DNA from: a bacterium
Lineage (GTDB): Bacteria > Auribacterota > UBA3054
Direction of reading: 5' to 3'
NCBI GenBank assembly: GCA_017963805.1
Contig: JAGCTE010000044.1
Span: 1 to 64,000 of the forward strand
DNA: 64,000 nt
Position numbers and translations under genes: made by a program. The notes below the pieces were generated by a model. The model had not been told where the DNA came from. It worked only from the letters and a program-made list of their open reading frames with translations, and did no database searches. Positions within the stretch are counted from its first letter, which is position 1. Each line of letters begins with the position of its first letter. This document shows, one piece after another, positions 25,848 to 34,687 of this stretch.

Positions 25848-27303
25848 ATTGTTGAGCAATATCCCGCACGAGATCGTCAAGGGGAACGACAAGGCCGAAA
25901 TTTCCGGCATTTCCCTTAACAGCCGCCAGATCAAGCCCGGCTTCGTTTTCGTGGCCAAGAAAGGCGCGGTCGCCGACGGCAGCTTCTACATCGAGGACGC
26001 GGCGGAACGCGGCGCGGCGGCGGTCTTCGTGACGGAAGTCCCGAAACTGATACCGGAGAACCTGACGGTCGTCAAGCTCTCCCAGGACGAAGACACCCTC
26101 TCGCTTCTGGCCCACCGTTTCTACGGGCAGCCGAAGTGCAGACTGATAGGCGTCACCGGCACCAACGGCAAGACGACCTCGGCGTATGTCATCCGCAATT
26201 TCCTCTCCACCGCGGGATTGACAGTCGGCCTTATAGGAACCATCTCCTACGAGATAAAGGACCGCAAGAAACCCGCCTCCCGCACCACGCCCGACGTCTT
26301 CGAACTCTACGCGCTTCTTTCGACCATGGACAAGGAGGGCGCCGACGCCGTCGTCATGGAAGTCTCCAGCCACGCCGCCGTGCAGAAGCGCATCGGGAAC
26401 CTGCTCTTCGATTATCTGATCTTCACGAACCTCACCCAGGATCACCTGGACTACCATCACTCCATGGAGGAGTACTACGGCGCCAAACGCCGCTTCTTCG
26501 ACCACGCTAAGGAGGATTCCCTGAGCCTCGTCATGATCGACGACGAATGGGGCGAAAGGCTAGCGAAGGAATTAAGGGAAGTCGGGCAGAAAGTCGTGAC
26601 GATGACGACGACCGGCAAGGACGCCGACGTCAAGGCCGAGAACATCAAAGTCAGGCGCGACGGCTCGGAATTCACCCTCCTGGAAAAAGGACAGGATAAG
26701 AAGGAAGTCAAGATAAACTTCCTCGGCCGCCACAACGTGGCCAACGTCATGGGCGCCGTGATCCTCGCCTCCAATTTCGGCATCCCGGAAGAGAAGATCC
26801 TCTCCCTCTGCCCGAATCTTCCGCCCGTGCCGGGAAGATTGGAATTCATGCCGAACAAGCTGGGCGTCGTGATAGTCATCGACTACGCCCACACCGACGA
26901 CGCCATGCGCAACGTCTTGAAATGCCTGAGGGAGATCACCGAAAACTCGCTCTGGATCGTCTTCGGCTGCGGCGGCGACCGCGACAAGACAAAGCGCCCG
27001 AAAATGGGCCGCGCCGCCGAGGAGATGGCCGACAAAGTCGTCATAACGACCGACAACCCCAGGACGGAAGATCCCGAGGCGATAGTCAAAGACATCACGG
27101 ACGGCATGAAGCTCAAGAAGCACGTCGTCATTTTGGACCGCAAGGAAGCGATAGAGCACGCAGTTAAAGAAGCCAAGGAAGGCGACGTCGTTCTGATCGC
27201 CGGCAAAGGTCACGAGACCTACCAGGAAATAAACCGCGTCTTCTACGACTGCGACGAACGTATGATAACCAAAGAAATAATCTCGAAGATAGAAAATGCT
27301 TAA
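25834..27303 (+). CDS. murE: UDP-MurNAc-tripeptide synthetase MurE, meso-DAP type
   Basis: Cytoplasmic ATP-dependent ligase adding the third residue to UDP-MurNAc-L-Ala-D-Glu. The 489-residue protein has the P-loop GTNGKTT at 109-115, TTPD near 151, EVSSHA near 176-181, the carbamylated-lysine motif YGAKRR (Lys218) and NLTQDHLDYH. DNPRTEDP at 407-414 is the signature of enzymes that add meso-diaminopimelate rather than lysine, so the wall is predicted to be of the meso-DAP type. It overlaps ftsI by 14 bp and murF by 8 bp. Confidence 0.96.
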   Translation: MLLNELLSNIPHEIVKGNDKAEISGISLNSRQIKPGFVFVAKKGAVADGSFYIEDAAERGAAAVFVTEVPKLIPENLTVVKLSQDEDTLSLLAHRFYGQPKCRLIGVTGTNGKTTSAYVIRNFLSTAGLTVGLIGTISYEIKDRKKPASRTTPDVFELYALLSTMDKEGADAVVMEVSSHAAVQKRIGNLLFDYLIFTNLTQDHLDYHHSMEEYYGAKRRFFDHAKEDSLSLVMIDDEWGERLAKELREVGQKVVTMTTTGKDADVKAENIKVRRDGSEFTLLEKGQDKKEVKINFLGRHNVANVMGAVILASNFGIPEEKILSLCPNLPPVPGRLEFMPNKLGVVIVIDYAHTDDAMRNVLKCLREITENSLWIVFGCGGDRDKTKRPKMGRAAEEMADKVVITTDNPRTEDPEAIVKDITDGMKLKKHVVILDRKEAIEHAVKEAKEGDVVLIAGKGHETYQEINRVFYDCDERMITKEIISKIENA

Positions 27304-28666
27304 GTTCACTCATGAAGACATCAGATCAGCCTTGGGCGAAGCCTTCTCGTTCACCGGGAAGGCCCCGGAAGGCTCTTTTTCGATCTCGACCGACACCAGG
27401 AAGCTGGAGCCGGGAGACCTCTTCGTAGGCATAAGGGGCGGCAACAGCGAAGAAGTTGCTCAGAAAGCCAAGGAAGCGAAAGCCTCCGCCTGCATCCTGA
27501 GCTGCGAGGCCCCGGAAGGGCTCCCCTGCTACCGCGTCGTCGACACCGTAAAAGCCCTGCAGGACCTCGCCGCCTACCAGAGAGCAAGGGTGAAGATCCC
27601 CATGATCGGCGTCACAGGCTCCTGCGGCAAGACCACCACCAAGAACATGCTCGGATCGATCCTGAAGACGCTGGGCGAAACGCTCGTGACGGAAGGAAAC
27701 CTCAACAACGAGATAGGGCTTCCCATAACGCTTCTCAAGCTCGGCAAAGAGCACAAAAGCGCCGTGGTCGAGATGGGCATGAACCACAAGGGCGAGATAC
27801 TGTCTTTGAGCCGCCTGGCGCGCCCCGACGCGGCCGTCATCACGAACATAGGCAGCGCCCACATCGAGTATCTCGGCAGCAGGGAAAACATCGCCCTGGC
27901 CAAAGCCGAGATCTTCCGCGGCGTCCCGCCCTGCTCAAAAGTCGCCCTTCCCATGGAGAGCGACTTCTTCGAAAAACTGTCGGAAACAGCCAGGCAGCAG
28001 GATCTCGCCGTCGTAAGTTTCGGCAAAGGCGGAGATTTTGAATTCGTGATAAAGGAAGAGACCCCCTCCGGACTGAAAGGCGAATTGAAGACGCCCATTG
28101 GCAGCGTCGAGATGACCGTCCCGGTCATCGGCGCCTACAACGCCCTCAACATAGCCTGCGCGGCGGCCGGCGCCTACGCGCTGATGGGAGATATCAGGCT
28201 GGAAAACATCAAAGCCGGGCTGGAAAACGTCAAGGGCGAAAAGCTCAGGAACGAACTGCACGAACACAAGGGCGCGCGCTTCATCCTGGACTGCTACAAC
28301 GCCAATCCCGACTCCATGGCCGCCTCCCTTTCGATGCTGAAAGAAATGGACGTGAAAGGCCGCAAGGCCGCCCTTCTCGGCGACATGCTGGAAATTGGCG
28401 ACAAAGCCAAGGGCGCCCACTACGAGATCGGCAAATTCGCCGCCCAGTTCCTGGACGCTCTCTTCGTCACCGGAAGTTACGCAGAGGATTACGCGAAGGG
28501 CGCGAAGGAATCAGGCGGCAAATGCCGCGTGGCGATCTGCGAACCCAAGGATGTCCTCGAGGCCCTGAAGGCTTACGTCAAGGCCGACGACGCCGTTCTT
28601 TTCAAGGGCTCGCGCGCCAACAAGCTGGAAGAATACTTTTACGAAATGTTCAAAAACAACCAATGA
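27296..28666 (+). CDS. murF: UDP-MurNAc-tripeptide:D-Ala-D-Ala ligase MurF
   Basis: Adds D-Ala-D-Ala to the UDP-MurNAc-tripeptide in the cytoplasm. The 456-residue protein has GSCGKTTTK at 108-116 (Cys replaces the common Ser/Thr-Asn), TEGNLNNEIGLP, VVEMGMNHKGEI and DCYNANPDSM in the C-terminal domain, all typical for MurF. Its stop overlaps a possible small gene (ATGA) that fills the gap to mraY. Confidence 0.96.
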   Translation: MLKFTHEDIRSALGEAFSFTGKAPEGSFSISTDTRKLEPGDLFVGIRGGNSEEVAQKAKEAKASACILSCEAPEGLPCYRVVDTVKALQDLAAYQRARVKIPMIGVTGSCGKTTTKNMLGSILKTLGETLVTEGNLNNEIGLPITLLKLGKEHKSAVVEMGMNHKGEILSLSRLARPDAAVITNIGSAHIEYLGSRENIALAKAEIFRGVPPCSKVALPMESDFFEKLSETARQQDLAVVSFGKGGDFEFVIKEETPSGLKGELKTPIGSVEMTVPVIGAYNALNIACAAAGAYALMGDIRLENIKAGLENVKGEKLRNELHEHKGARFILDCYNANPDSMAASLSMLKEMDVKGRKAALLGDMLEIGDKAKGAHYEIGKFAAQFLDALFVTGSYAEDYAKGAKESGGKCRVAICEPKDVLEALKAYVKADDAVLFKGSRANKLEEYFYEMFKNNQ

Positions 28667-28851
28667 AAAACAACAAAAATCAAAACAGGAACGGAATGTG
28701 TGCGGTGATTGGCGAACTGCTTCTCCCTTCCCCCTACACGAACACACACACCAAAAAGGGCAGCGTCTCTACATCCGCATTCCGGTTGCGGTCCGGGGAT
28801 ATTTTGTCTTCGGGCCGCAACATCCTGTCAATAAGCGAGGTCAAAGGATAA
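28663..28851 (+). CDS. Possible 62-residue protein between murF and mraY
   Basis: An ATG overlaps the murF stop (ATGA) and opens a 62-codon frame ending 1 nt before the mraY ATG. The product starts MKNNKNQNRNGM and is rich in Ser, Thr and Asn, with no recognisable domain, signal or membrane span. The exact fit between two genes, and the overlap style used elsewhere here, argue for translation. Against it, the base composition is AT-rich at the start and the segment contains a hairpin. It could equally be a non-coding spacer. Expression is not proven. Confidence 0.35.
   Translation: MKNNKNQNRNGMCAVIGELLLPSPYTNTHTKKGSVSTSAFRLRSGDILSSGRNILSISEVKG
28786..28820. repeat. Stem-loop before mraY
   Basis: TTGCGGTCC and GGGCCGCAA form a 9-bp stem with one G-U pair around a 17-nt loop, ending 32 nt before the mraY ATG. 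No T-run follows. It may modulate mraY translation or stabilise a processed end. Confidence 0.4.
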
Positions 28852-28852
28852 T

Positions 28853-29944
28853 ATGTTCTACTACGTTTTCTTCGGATGGCTTAGCGAAAGCGTTCCCGCT
28901 TTCCATGTCTTCAAGTATATCTCGGTTAGATCCGCCATGGCGGCGGTGACCGCCCTTGTCATAAGCCTGATCCTGGCGCCCTCGCTCATCCGCTGGCTGT
29001 ATATGATGAAGATCGGCCAGGAGATCAGGCGCGACGAATGCCCGCCTCTGCACCTTCTGCACAAGAACAAGCAGGGCGTCCCCACCATGGGCGGCATACT
29101 GATCCTGCTTGCCGTCACCGTCTCCACGCTTCTCTGGGCGCAGTTCTCCCTCTACACGATGCTCGCCCTGGGAGTCTTCGTGTCACTGGGCCTTCTGGGC
29201 TTCGCCGACGACTACACCAAAGTGAAGCAGAAGAACGCCGCCGGCATCTCCGGCAAGACGAAACTTGTCGTGCAGTCGCTGGTGGCTTTGGCGGCCGCCC
29301 TCGTCCTCATCTTCTACGGCAAGGAGAGCTTCCCCTTCTACGTGCCGTTCTTCAAGAACCCTGTCATCGAGAATCTCGGCTACTATTACATAATCCTCGC
29401 CATGCTGGTCATAGTCGGCACTTCCAACGCCGTCAACCTGACGGACGGACTTGACGGGCTGGCCATCGGCACGGTCACGATTGCGGCCCTGGCCTACCTT
29501 GTCCTGGCCTACTGCGCCGGCAACGTGAAGATCGCCGAGTACCTCTACATCTATTACGCCAGGGACGCCGCCGAGCTGACGGTCTTTTTGTCCGCCATGG
29601 TCGGCGCCGGGCTCGGCTTTTTGTGGTACAACGCGCACCCGGCCATGGTCTTCATGGGAGACACCGGCAGCCTAGCCTTGGGCGGCGCCATCGGCATCAC
29701 GGCGCTTTTGGTCAGGAAAGAAGTGCTGCTTCTCATCATAGGTTTCATCTTCGTCATGGAAGCCTGCTCGGACATCATCCAGGTCGCCTCTTTCAAGCTG
29801 ACGCAGAAAAGAGTCTTCCGTATGGCTCCCATTCACCATCATTTCGAAATGCAGGGCTGGCCCGAGACCAGGGTCACCATGCGTTTCTTCATCCTGGCCC
29901 TCATCTTCGCGATCCTGGGCTTGGCGACACTGAAACTGCAATAA
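28853..29944 (+). CDS. mraY: Phospho-MurNAc-pentapeptide transferase MraY
   Basis: Integral membrane enzyme that makes lipid I from UDP-MurNAc-pentapeptide and undecaprenyl phosphate. The 363-residue protein has about ten membrane spans. The cytoplasmic-loop signatures are present: KNKQGVPTMGG (~74-84), GFADDYTKVKQKN with the catalytic-site Asp pair, NAVNLTDGLDGLA, FMGDTGSLALGG and RMAPIHHHFE. The ATG follows AAAGGATAAT. It is 13 nt upstream of murD. Confidence 0.97.
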   Translation: MFYYVFFGWLSESVPAFHVFKYISVRSAMAAVTALVISLILAPSLIRWLYMMKIGQEIRRDECPPLHLLHKNKQGVPTMGGILILLAVTVSTLLWAQFSLYTMLALGVFVSLGLLGFADDYTKVKQKNAAGISGKTKLVVQSLVALAAALVLIFYGKESFPFYVPFFKNPVIENLGYYYIILAMLVIVGTSNAVNLTDGLDGLAIGTVTIAALAYLVLAYCAGNVKIAEYLYIYYARDAAELTVFLSAMVGAGLGFLWYNAHPAMVFMGDTGSLALGGAIGITALLVRKEVLLLIIGFIFVMEACSDIIQVASFKLTQKRVFRMAPIHHHFEMQGWPETRVTMRFFILALIFAILGLATLKLQ

Positions 29945-29957
29945 GGTATAGGTATCC

Positions 29958-31346
29958 ATGCGCATCGCAATAATGGGATTGGCAAAGAGCGGCATGTCCG
30001 CCGCCAAACTGGCCCTGGACCTGGGCTACGAAGTGAGCGTCAGCGACGCCTGCTTCGATCACGGCCGCGAAACTACGCCGAGCAGGGAAATGCTCGAAAG
30101 AGCCGCGGAGCTGAGGAAAAGGGGCGCCTATGTCGAGATAGGCCGCCATTCGAAGGCTTTCATCGAAGGAGCGGATCTCCTTGTCCTCTCCCCGGGTGTG
30201 AAATCTGACAACGAGGCGGTCGTCTGGGCCGAGGAAATGGGCGTCGAAGCGGTCGGCGAAGTGGAGTTCGCCATAAGGCACTGCAAGGGCAAAGTGGTGG
30301 CGATAACCGGCACGAACGGCAAGACGACGACCACGTCTTTGATCTCCCACATACTCAACGAGGCTAAAGTCCCGCATTTCACGGCCGGCAACATCGGCAT
30401 CCCTCTGAGCGAATACGCTCTGCAGACGACCGACGAGCATGTGCTGGTCATAGAGATGAGCTCCTTCCAGCTTGAGACCATCCGGGAATTCTCCCCCTAC
30501 ATATCCGTCTGGCTGAACCTCACTCCGGACCACCTTGACCGCTACGAAAGCATAGAGGCCTACCGCTCCGCCAAGGAGAACATCTTCCGCCGCCAGAAGC
30601 CCGGCACCACCGCGATCATCTGGCACGCCGAGAAAAAGAACGAAGAGAATCTGGTCTCGGCCTTCAAGCTAAAACCCGTCTTCGTGGACGAGACCGGATC
30701 CGACGAGGAGCTCCTCGGCTTGAACAGGGCCTCCCTGGAAGACGGCCGCTTCACGCTTCACATGGACGGAAAGACGACCTTCTGCGGCGAGCCGGACGGC
30801 ATGAAGCTGAAAGGGCGCCACAACCACATCAACCTGCTCTGCGCCATGGCGGCCTGCAAGCAGCTCGGCGTCGACGAGGAAACGATTAGGAAAGCCTGCG
30901 AGAGCTTCACGGGACTGAGCCACCGCATCGAGACGGTCGCCAAAAAGGACGGCGTTGTCTTCGTGGACGACTCCAAGGGCACGAACCCCGAGGCGACGGT
31001 CGAGGCGGTCATGGCTTTCCACTACCCGCAGGCCCTCATTCTCGGCGGCTTCGACAAAGGCAGCGATTACGCCATGCTCATTCCTTACATGAAGGGAAGA
31101 GTGGCGCACGTTCTGCTTATAGGAGCGACAACGGAAAAATTCAAAGTGATCTTCGGCGGAGACTTTCAATGCACGGAAGTCCGCAGCATGAAGGAAGCGG
31201 TCGCCAAAGGTTTTGAACTGCTGCAAGGCGAAGGAGTGGTGCTCCTCTCCCCCGCCTGCGCGTCCTTTGACATGTATAAAAGTTTCGAGGCCAGGGGCGA
31301 CGATTTCGCCGACTGCGCACGCAAATTCTCCCTTAACGAAAATTAA
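29958..31346 (+). CDS. murD: UDP-MurNAc-L-Ala:D-Glu ligase MurD
   Basis: Adds D-glutamate to UDP-MurNAc-L-Ala in the cytoplasm. The 462-residue protein has an N-terminal Rossmann region (MRIAIMGLAKSGMSAA), the P-loop GTNGKTTTT at 118-126, GNIGIPL, EMSSFQLE, LNLTPDHLDRY and VDDSKGTNPEAT followed by ALILGGFDKGSDY, all MurD signatures. It lies between mraY and a LysM lipoprotein gene. Confidence 0.96.
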   Translation: MRIAIMGLAKSGMSAAKLALDLGYEVSVSDACFDHGRETTPSREMLERAAELRKRGAYVEIGRHSKAFIEGADLLVLSPGVKSDNEAVVWAEEMGVEAVGEVEFAIRHCKGKVVAITGTNGKTTTTSLISHILNEAKVPHFTAGNIGIPLSEYALQTTDEHVLVIEMSSFQLETIREFSPYISVWLNLTPDHLDRYESIEAYRSAKENIFRRQKPGTTAIIWHAEKKNEENLVSAFKLKPVFVDETGSDEELLGLNRASLEDGRFTLHMDGKTTFCGEPDGMKLKGRHNHINLLCAMAACKQLGVDEETIRKACESFTGLSHRIETVAKKDGVVFVDDSKGTNPEATVEAVMAFHYPQALILGGFDKGSDYAMLIPYMKGRVAHVLLIGATTEKFKVIFGGDFQCTEVRSMKEAVAKGFELLQGEGVVLLSPACASFDMYKSFEARGDDFADCARKFSLNEN

Positions 31347-31370
31347 CCAACCTTGAAAGAGAGGAACCAT

Positions 31371-32393
31371 ATGAACAAATCATTCTTAATCTTCCTGTTC
31401 ACGGTAAGCCTTGTGGGCATCTTCTTCTTTGGCTGCGCCAAGGAGACCCCCCGCACGGACGTCACCCTTGAACTGACCTCACCGGACACCATCGAAGCGC
31501 TGGTCGAAAAGGACCTCAACACCATCGGCACTTCGTACCAGGACATCGACAGCTTCCCCGAATCGACGCCCGCCCAGGTAACGTATGTCGATTCCGTGGA
31601 AATGCAAAAGCCCCTGAGAGTCCAGAACGACGACTCGCTCTACAAAGGGGAAGAGAGCATCGACGACTCCGTCATCACCACAAGCAACGTCTCGCTCTGG
31701 GGCCCCGACACCGACAAGACGCTCGAGCCGCTCAGCCCCCGCGAGACCGTCTCCGTCGTTCCTCCCCCCTCCGGTGACGTGACGCTTCTCGGGGAAGCCG
31801 GCTCCTCGACCCAGCTCTCCCCCGTCGGCACCGAGGCCGTCTCTACGCCCCAGTCTTCGTCCTTCCTGCAGCCCAAGCCCGCCACGGAAACTTCCGTTGT
31901 GACCGCTCCCAACTCCGGCTACGTCTATCAGGGCAACCAGAGCTCCTCCGGCGGCTACGTTGGCCAAACGGCTGTCACCTCCGGCAACGCCTACACCGTC
32001 CAGGCAGGCGACAACCTTATCAAGATCGCCCGCAAATTCGGCGTCAAGGTCAACGATCTCTGCGAAGTCAACGGCATTTCCCGCAGCCAGATCCTGAAAG
32101 TCGGCCAGGTCCTCCAGATCCCCGGCGAAAAGAGCGCCTCAGCCCCGGCCGAGACCGTTCAGCCGAAAGAAGTGAACGCCTCCATCTCCTCTGTCGTCCA
32201 GCCCGCCAGCACGCAGACCACGACCACTGCCGCTCCCGCTTCCGGAACGCAGAATTACACCGTCCAGGCCGGCGACAGCTACTGGAAACTCGCCAGGCGC
32301 TTCAACTCCTCCGTCGAGGAGCTGATGAGCATGAACGGCACCAGCAGCGACAAGCTTAAGATCGGACAGGTCATCGTAGTTCCCAACCGTTGA
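31371..32393 (+). CDS. LysM-domain lipoprotein inside the dcw cluster
   Basis: A 340-residue predicted lipoprotein. The signal peptide ends in FFFGC (cysteine about 17). A long Ser/Thr/Pro-rich, low-complexity region (about 18-200) would span the periplasm. Two LysM peptidoglycan-binding motifs follow: YTVQAGDNLIKIARKFGVKV (about 206) and YTVQAGDSYWKLARRFNSSV (about 300), each ending in the LKIGQVI(V/Q)P type turn. There is no hydrolase domain. It is likely a wall-binding tether or divisome accessory. A start at 31371 with GAGAGG upstream is preferred to a TTG at 31353. An insertion here is unusual for dcw clusters. Confidence 0.88.
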   Translation: MNKSFLIFLFTVSLVGIFFFGCAKETPRTDVTLELTSPDTIEALVEKDLNTIGTSYQDIDSFPESTPAQVTYVDSVEMQKPLRVQNDDSLYKGEESIDDSVITTSNVSLWGPDTDKTLEPLSPRETVSVVPPPSGDVTLLGEAGSSTQLSPVGTEAVSTPQSSSFLQPKPATETSVVTAPNSGYVYQGNQSSSGGYVGQTAVTSGNAYTVQAGDNLIKIARKFGVKVNDLCEVNGISRSQILKVGQVLQIPGEKSASAPAETVQPKEVNASISSVVQPASTQTTTTAAPASGTQNYTVQAGDSYWKLARRFNSSVEELMSMNGTSSDKLKIGQVIVVPNR

Positions 32394-32408
32394 TCATTGA
32401 CCGCGTAA

Positions 32409-33575
32409 ATGAAAGCCATCGATAAAATACTGCCCTGGGTGTTTTTCTGCCTCGTTCTCGCGCTCTGCAGTTTCGGAGCGCTGATGGTGTATTCATCCAG
32501 CGTTTACGTTGCCGAAAGGGTATACTCCGGCAACCAGTATCATTACTTCAAAAGAGAAGTGATGTGGCTTATCATGGGATTCGGGGCCATGGCGCTGATG
32601 TACAAGATCCCGATAGATCTTGTGAAACGCCTGGCCCCCATCATCTACCTAGTATCCCTTTTGTGCCTGATCCTGGTCTTCTCCCCTCTCGGCGTGACCG
32701 TGAACGGGGCGACGCGCTGGATCGGCCTCGAAAAAATCTCGGACAAACTCGGCTTCATCAGATTCCAGCCTTCCGAAGCGCTGAAGTACTCCATGATCAT
32801 CATTCTCGCCTGGTGGTATGAGCGCATCAAAAGGGAGTCCGACACATTCATTAAAGGCGCCCTGATCCCGGCGTGCATAATGGGAATGGGCCTGGCCCTG
32901 GCTTTGGCCGGCAGAGACCTCGGCACTCCCCTTCTAATCGCCATGGTCGGCGGAGCCATTTGTTTCGCGGCCGGCATGAAGTTCCGCTATATCGCCGTAG
33001 GAATTGTCACTGTCGGCGTGTTGGGCTGCTACTACGTCACCCACGAAGCTTACAGGGTGAAAAGGATAATGTCGTTCCTTAACCCGATGGAAGATCCTTT
33101 GGGCGTCGGCTACCAGAACCTCCAGGCCCTGATGGCCATCTGTTCCGGAAAGCTCACCGGTCTTGGCATCGGCAATTCGCTCATGAAGATGGAGTACCTG
33201 CCGGAAGCCCACACAGACTTCATCTACGCCGTCATTGGAGAGGAGCTGGGCTTCTGTGGCTGCGCGGCCGTGATCGCGGCCTTCTTCCTCCTTGTGGTGG
33301 TCATGTGGCGCCTTGTCTCCAAGATCGACGACACCTTCTGCCGCCTGACAGCTTTCGGTATCGCGCTGGTCATAGGCAGCCAGGCCATCGCGAACATAGG
33401 CGTCGTCACGGCCACGCTCCCCAACAAGGGCATGGGTCTTCCCTTCATCAGTTACGGCGGATCTTCGATCCTGTTCCTCCTTGGGGCCTGCGGCCTCTTT
33501 TTGAACATGGTCAAGAACAAACCTAAAGTACAACTCACAAAACGCAGCGTCGTTTCCCGCACTTCGGCCAGATGA
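32409..33575 (+). CDS. ftsW: Peptidoglycan glycosyltransferase FtsW
   Basis: SEDS-family polymerase of septal peptidoglycan, working with FtsI. The 388-residue membrane protein has about ten spans. Signatures seen: LMVYSSSVYVAE near the start, RWIGLEKISDKLGFIRFQPSE, LAGRDLGTPLLI (polymerase Asp region), PEAHTDFIYAVIGEELGF and the C-terminal GMGLPFISYGGSSILF. The stop overlaps murG (ATGA). Confidence 0.96.
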   Translation: MKAIDKILPWVFFCLVLALCSFGALMVYSSSVYVAERVYSGNQYHYFKREVMWLIMGFGAMALMYKIPIDLVKRLAPIIYLVSLLCLILVFSPLGVTVNGATRWIGLEKISDKLGFIRFQPSEALKYSMIIILAWWYERIKRESDTFIKGALIPACIMGMGLALALAGRDLGTPLLIAMVGGAICFAAGMKFRYIAVGIVTVGVLGCYYVTHEAYRVKRIMSFLNPMEDPLGVGYQNLQALMAICSGKLTGLGIGNSLMKMEYLPEAHTDFIYAVIGEELGFCGCAAVIAAFFLLVVVMWRLVSKIDDTFCRLTAFGIALVIGSQAIANIGVVTATLPNKGMGLPFISYGGSSILFLLGACGLFLNMVKNKPKVQLTKRSVVSRTSAR

Positions 33576-34687
33576 AAGAATTGCAAAGAATATTGGTGAG
33601 CGGAGGAGGAACGGGCGGGCACATTATGCCGGCCTTGGCGCTCTGTGAGGAAGTCAGGGAAAAATTCCCCGACGCAGAGATATTTTTCGCGGGCAGAGCG
33701 GGCTCCATGGAGGAGCGTCTGGCCTCAAAGCACGGCCTTGAGTTCTGCCGCATTCCCTCGTCCCCCAAGGGACGCGGCTTTAAGGTCATCAAGAATTTCT
33801 TCGTGAACATCGCGGGCTTTTTTAAAAGCCTCGCGCTTATAATAAAACTGAAGCCCCAGGCCGTCGTGGCTTTCGGAGGCTACACCAGCGCGCCGCTTCT
33901 TTCGGCCGCGCTTTTGCTTGGCAAAAACGCCGTCATCCATGAATCGAACGCCATTCCGGGACGCGTCACCAGGCTTTTGGCCAAAGTCGGCGTCAGGGTC
34001 GCCTGCGGTCTCGACTCCGACCATCCCATAATGCTGAAGCTGAAGAAAAAGATCAGAAAGGAGACGAGATTCGCCATAACCGGGAATCCCCTGAGGAAAG
34101 CCTTTTCAGAGCCAGCCAACGACCTAGCGAAAGAGCTTCCCGGCTACAACGAAAGCAGGCCGCTGCTTTTGGTCTTCGGCGGTTCCCAGGGAGCGCACAA
34201 CATCAACATACTGATCTCCCGCTCTCTTTCAAGGCTGAAAGACAATTTCCCCACGCTGCAGATAGCCCACCTTTGCGGTGAAAACGACATTGAGACCTTA
34301 AGGTCGGCATATGAAAACGTCAAGCTGACTTACTGGCTCTTCCCCTTCTTCGACGATATCGCCTCGCTTATGAAAAAATCCAATCTTTGCGTGGCGAGGT
34401 CTGGCGCCCTCTCCGTGACCGAGATCTGCGCCTGCAACCTTCCGGCCATCCTCATTCCGCTTCCCTTCGCGGCCGACAACCATCAGCTCGCGAACGCCAG
34501 GGTGCTCGAGAAGGCCGGAGCCGCCGTCATAAGGGAGGAAAAGGAACTGACCGCCGCTTCCCTTTCGGAAACGATACTGGGTCTTTTGAAAGATGAGGAA
34601 AAGCGGCGTTCCATGGCGGAAGCAGGCGAAAAAGTCTTCATAAAGGACGCTTCATTCGAACTTCTGAAATTCATCATGGCGGTATGA
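33572..34687 (+). CDS. murG: Undecaprenyl-PP-MurNAc-pentapeptide GlcNAc transferase MurG
   Basis: Peripheral inner-membrane glycosyltransferase (GT28) that makes lipid II. The 371-residue protein has SGGGTGGHIMPALAL (about 10-24), HESNAIPGRVTR, FGGSQGAHNIN and the UDP-GlcNAc-binding SGALSVTEIC and FAADNHQLANA. It overlaps ftsW and murC by 4 bp each, so the three are translationally coupled. Confidence 0.97.
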   Translation: MKELQRILVSGGGTGGHIMPALALCEEVREKFPDAEIFFAGRAGSMEERLASKHGLEFCRIPSSPKGRGFKVIKNFFVNIAGFFKSLALIIKLKPQAVVAFGGYTSAPLLSAALLLGKNAVIHESNAIPGRVTRLLAKVGVRVACGLDSDHPIMLKLKKKIRKETRFAITGNPLRKAFSEPANDLAKELPGYNESRPLLLVFGGSQGAHNINILISRSLSRLKDNFPTLQIAHLCGENDIETLRSAYENVKLTYWLFPFFDDIASLMKKSNLCVARSGALSVTEICACNLPAILIPLPFAADNHQLANARVLEKAGAAVIREEKELTAASLSETILGLLKDEEKRRSMAEAGEKVFIKDASFELLKFIMAV

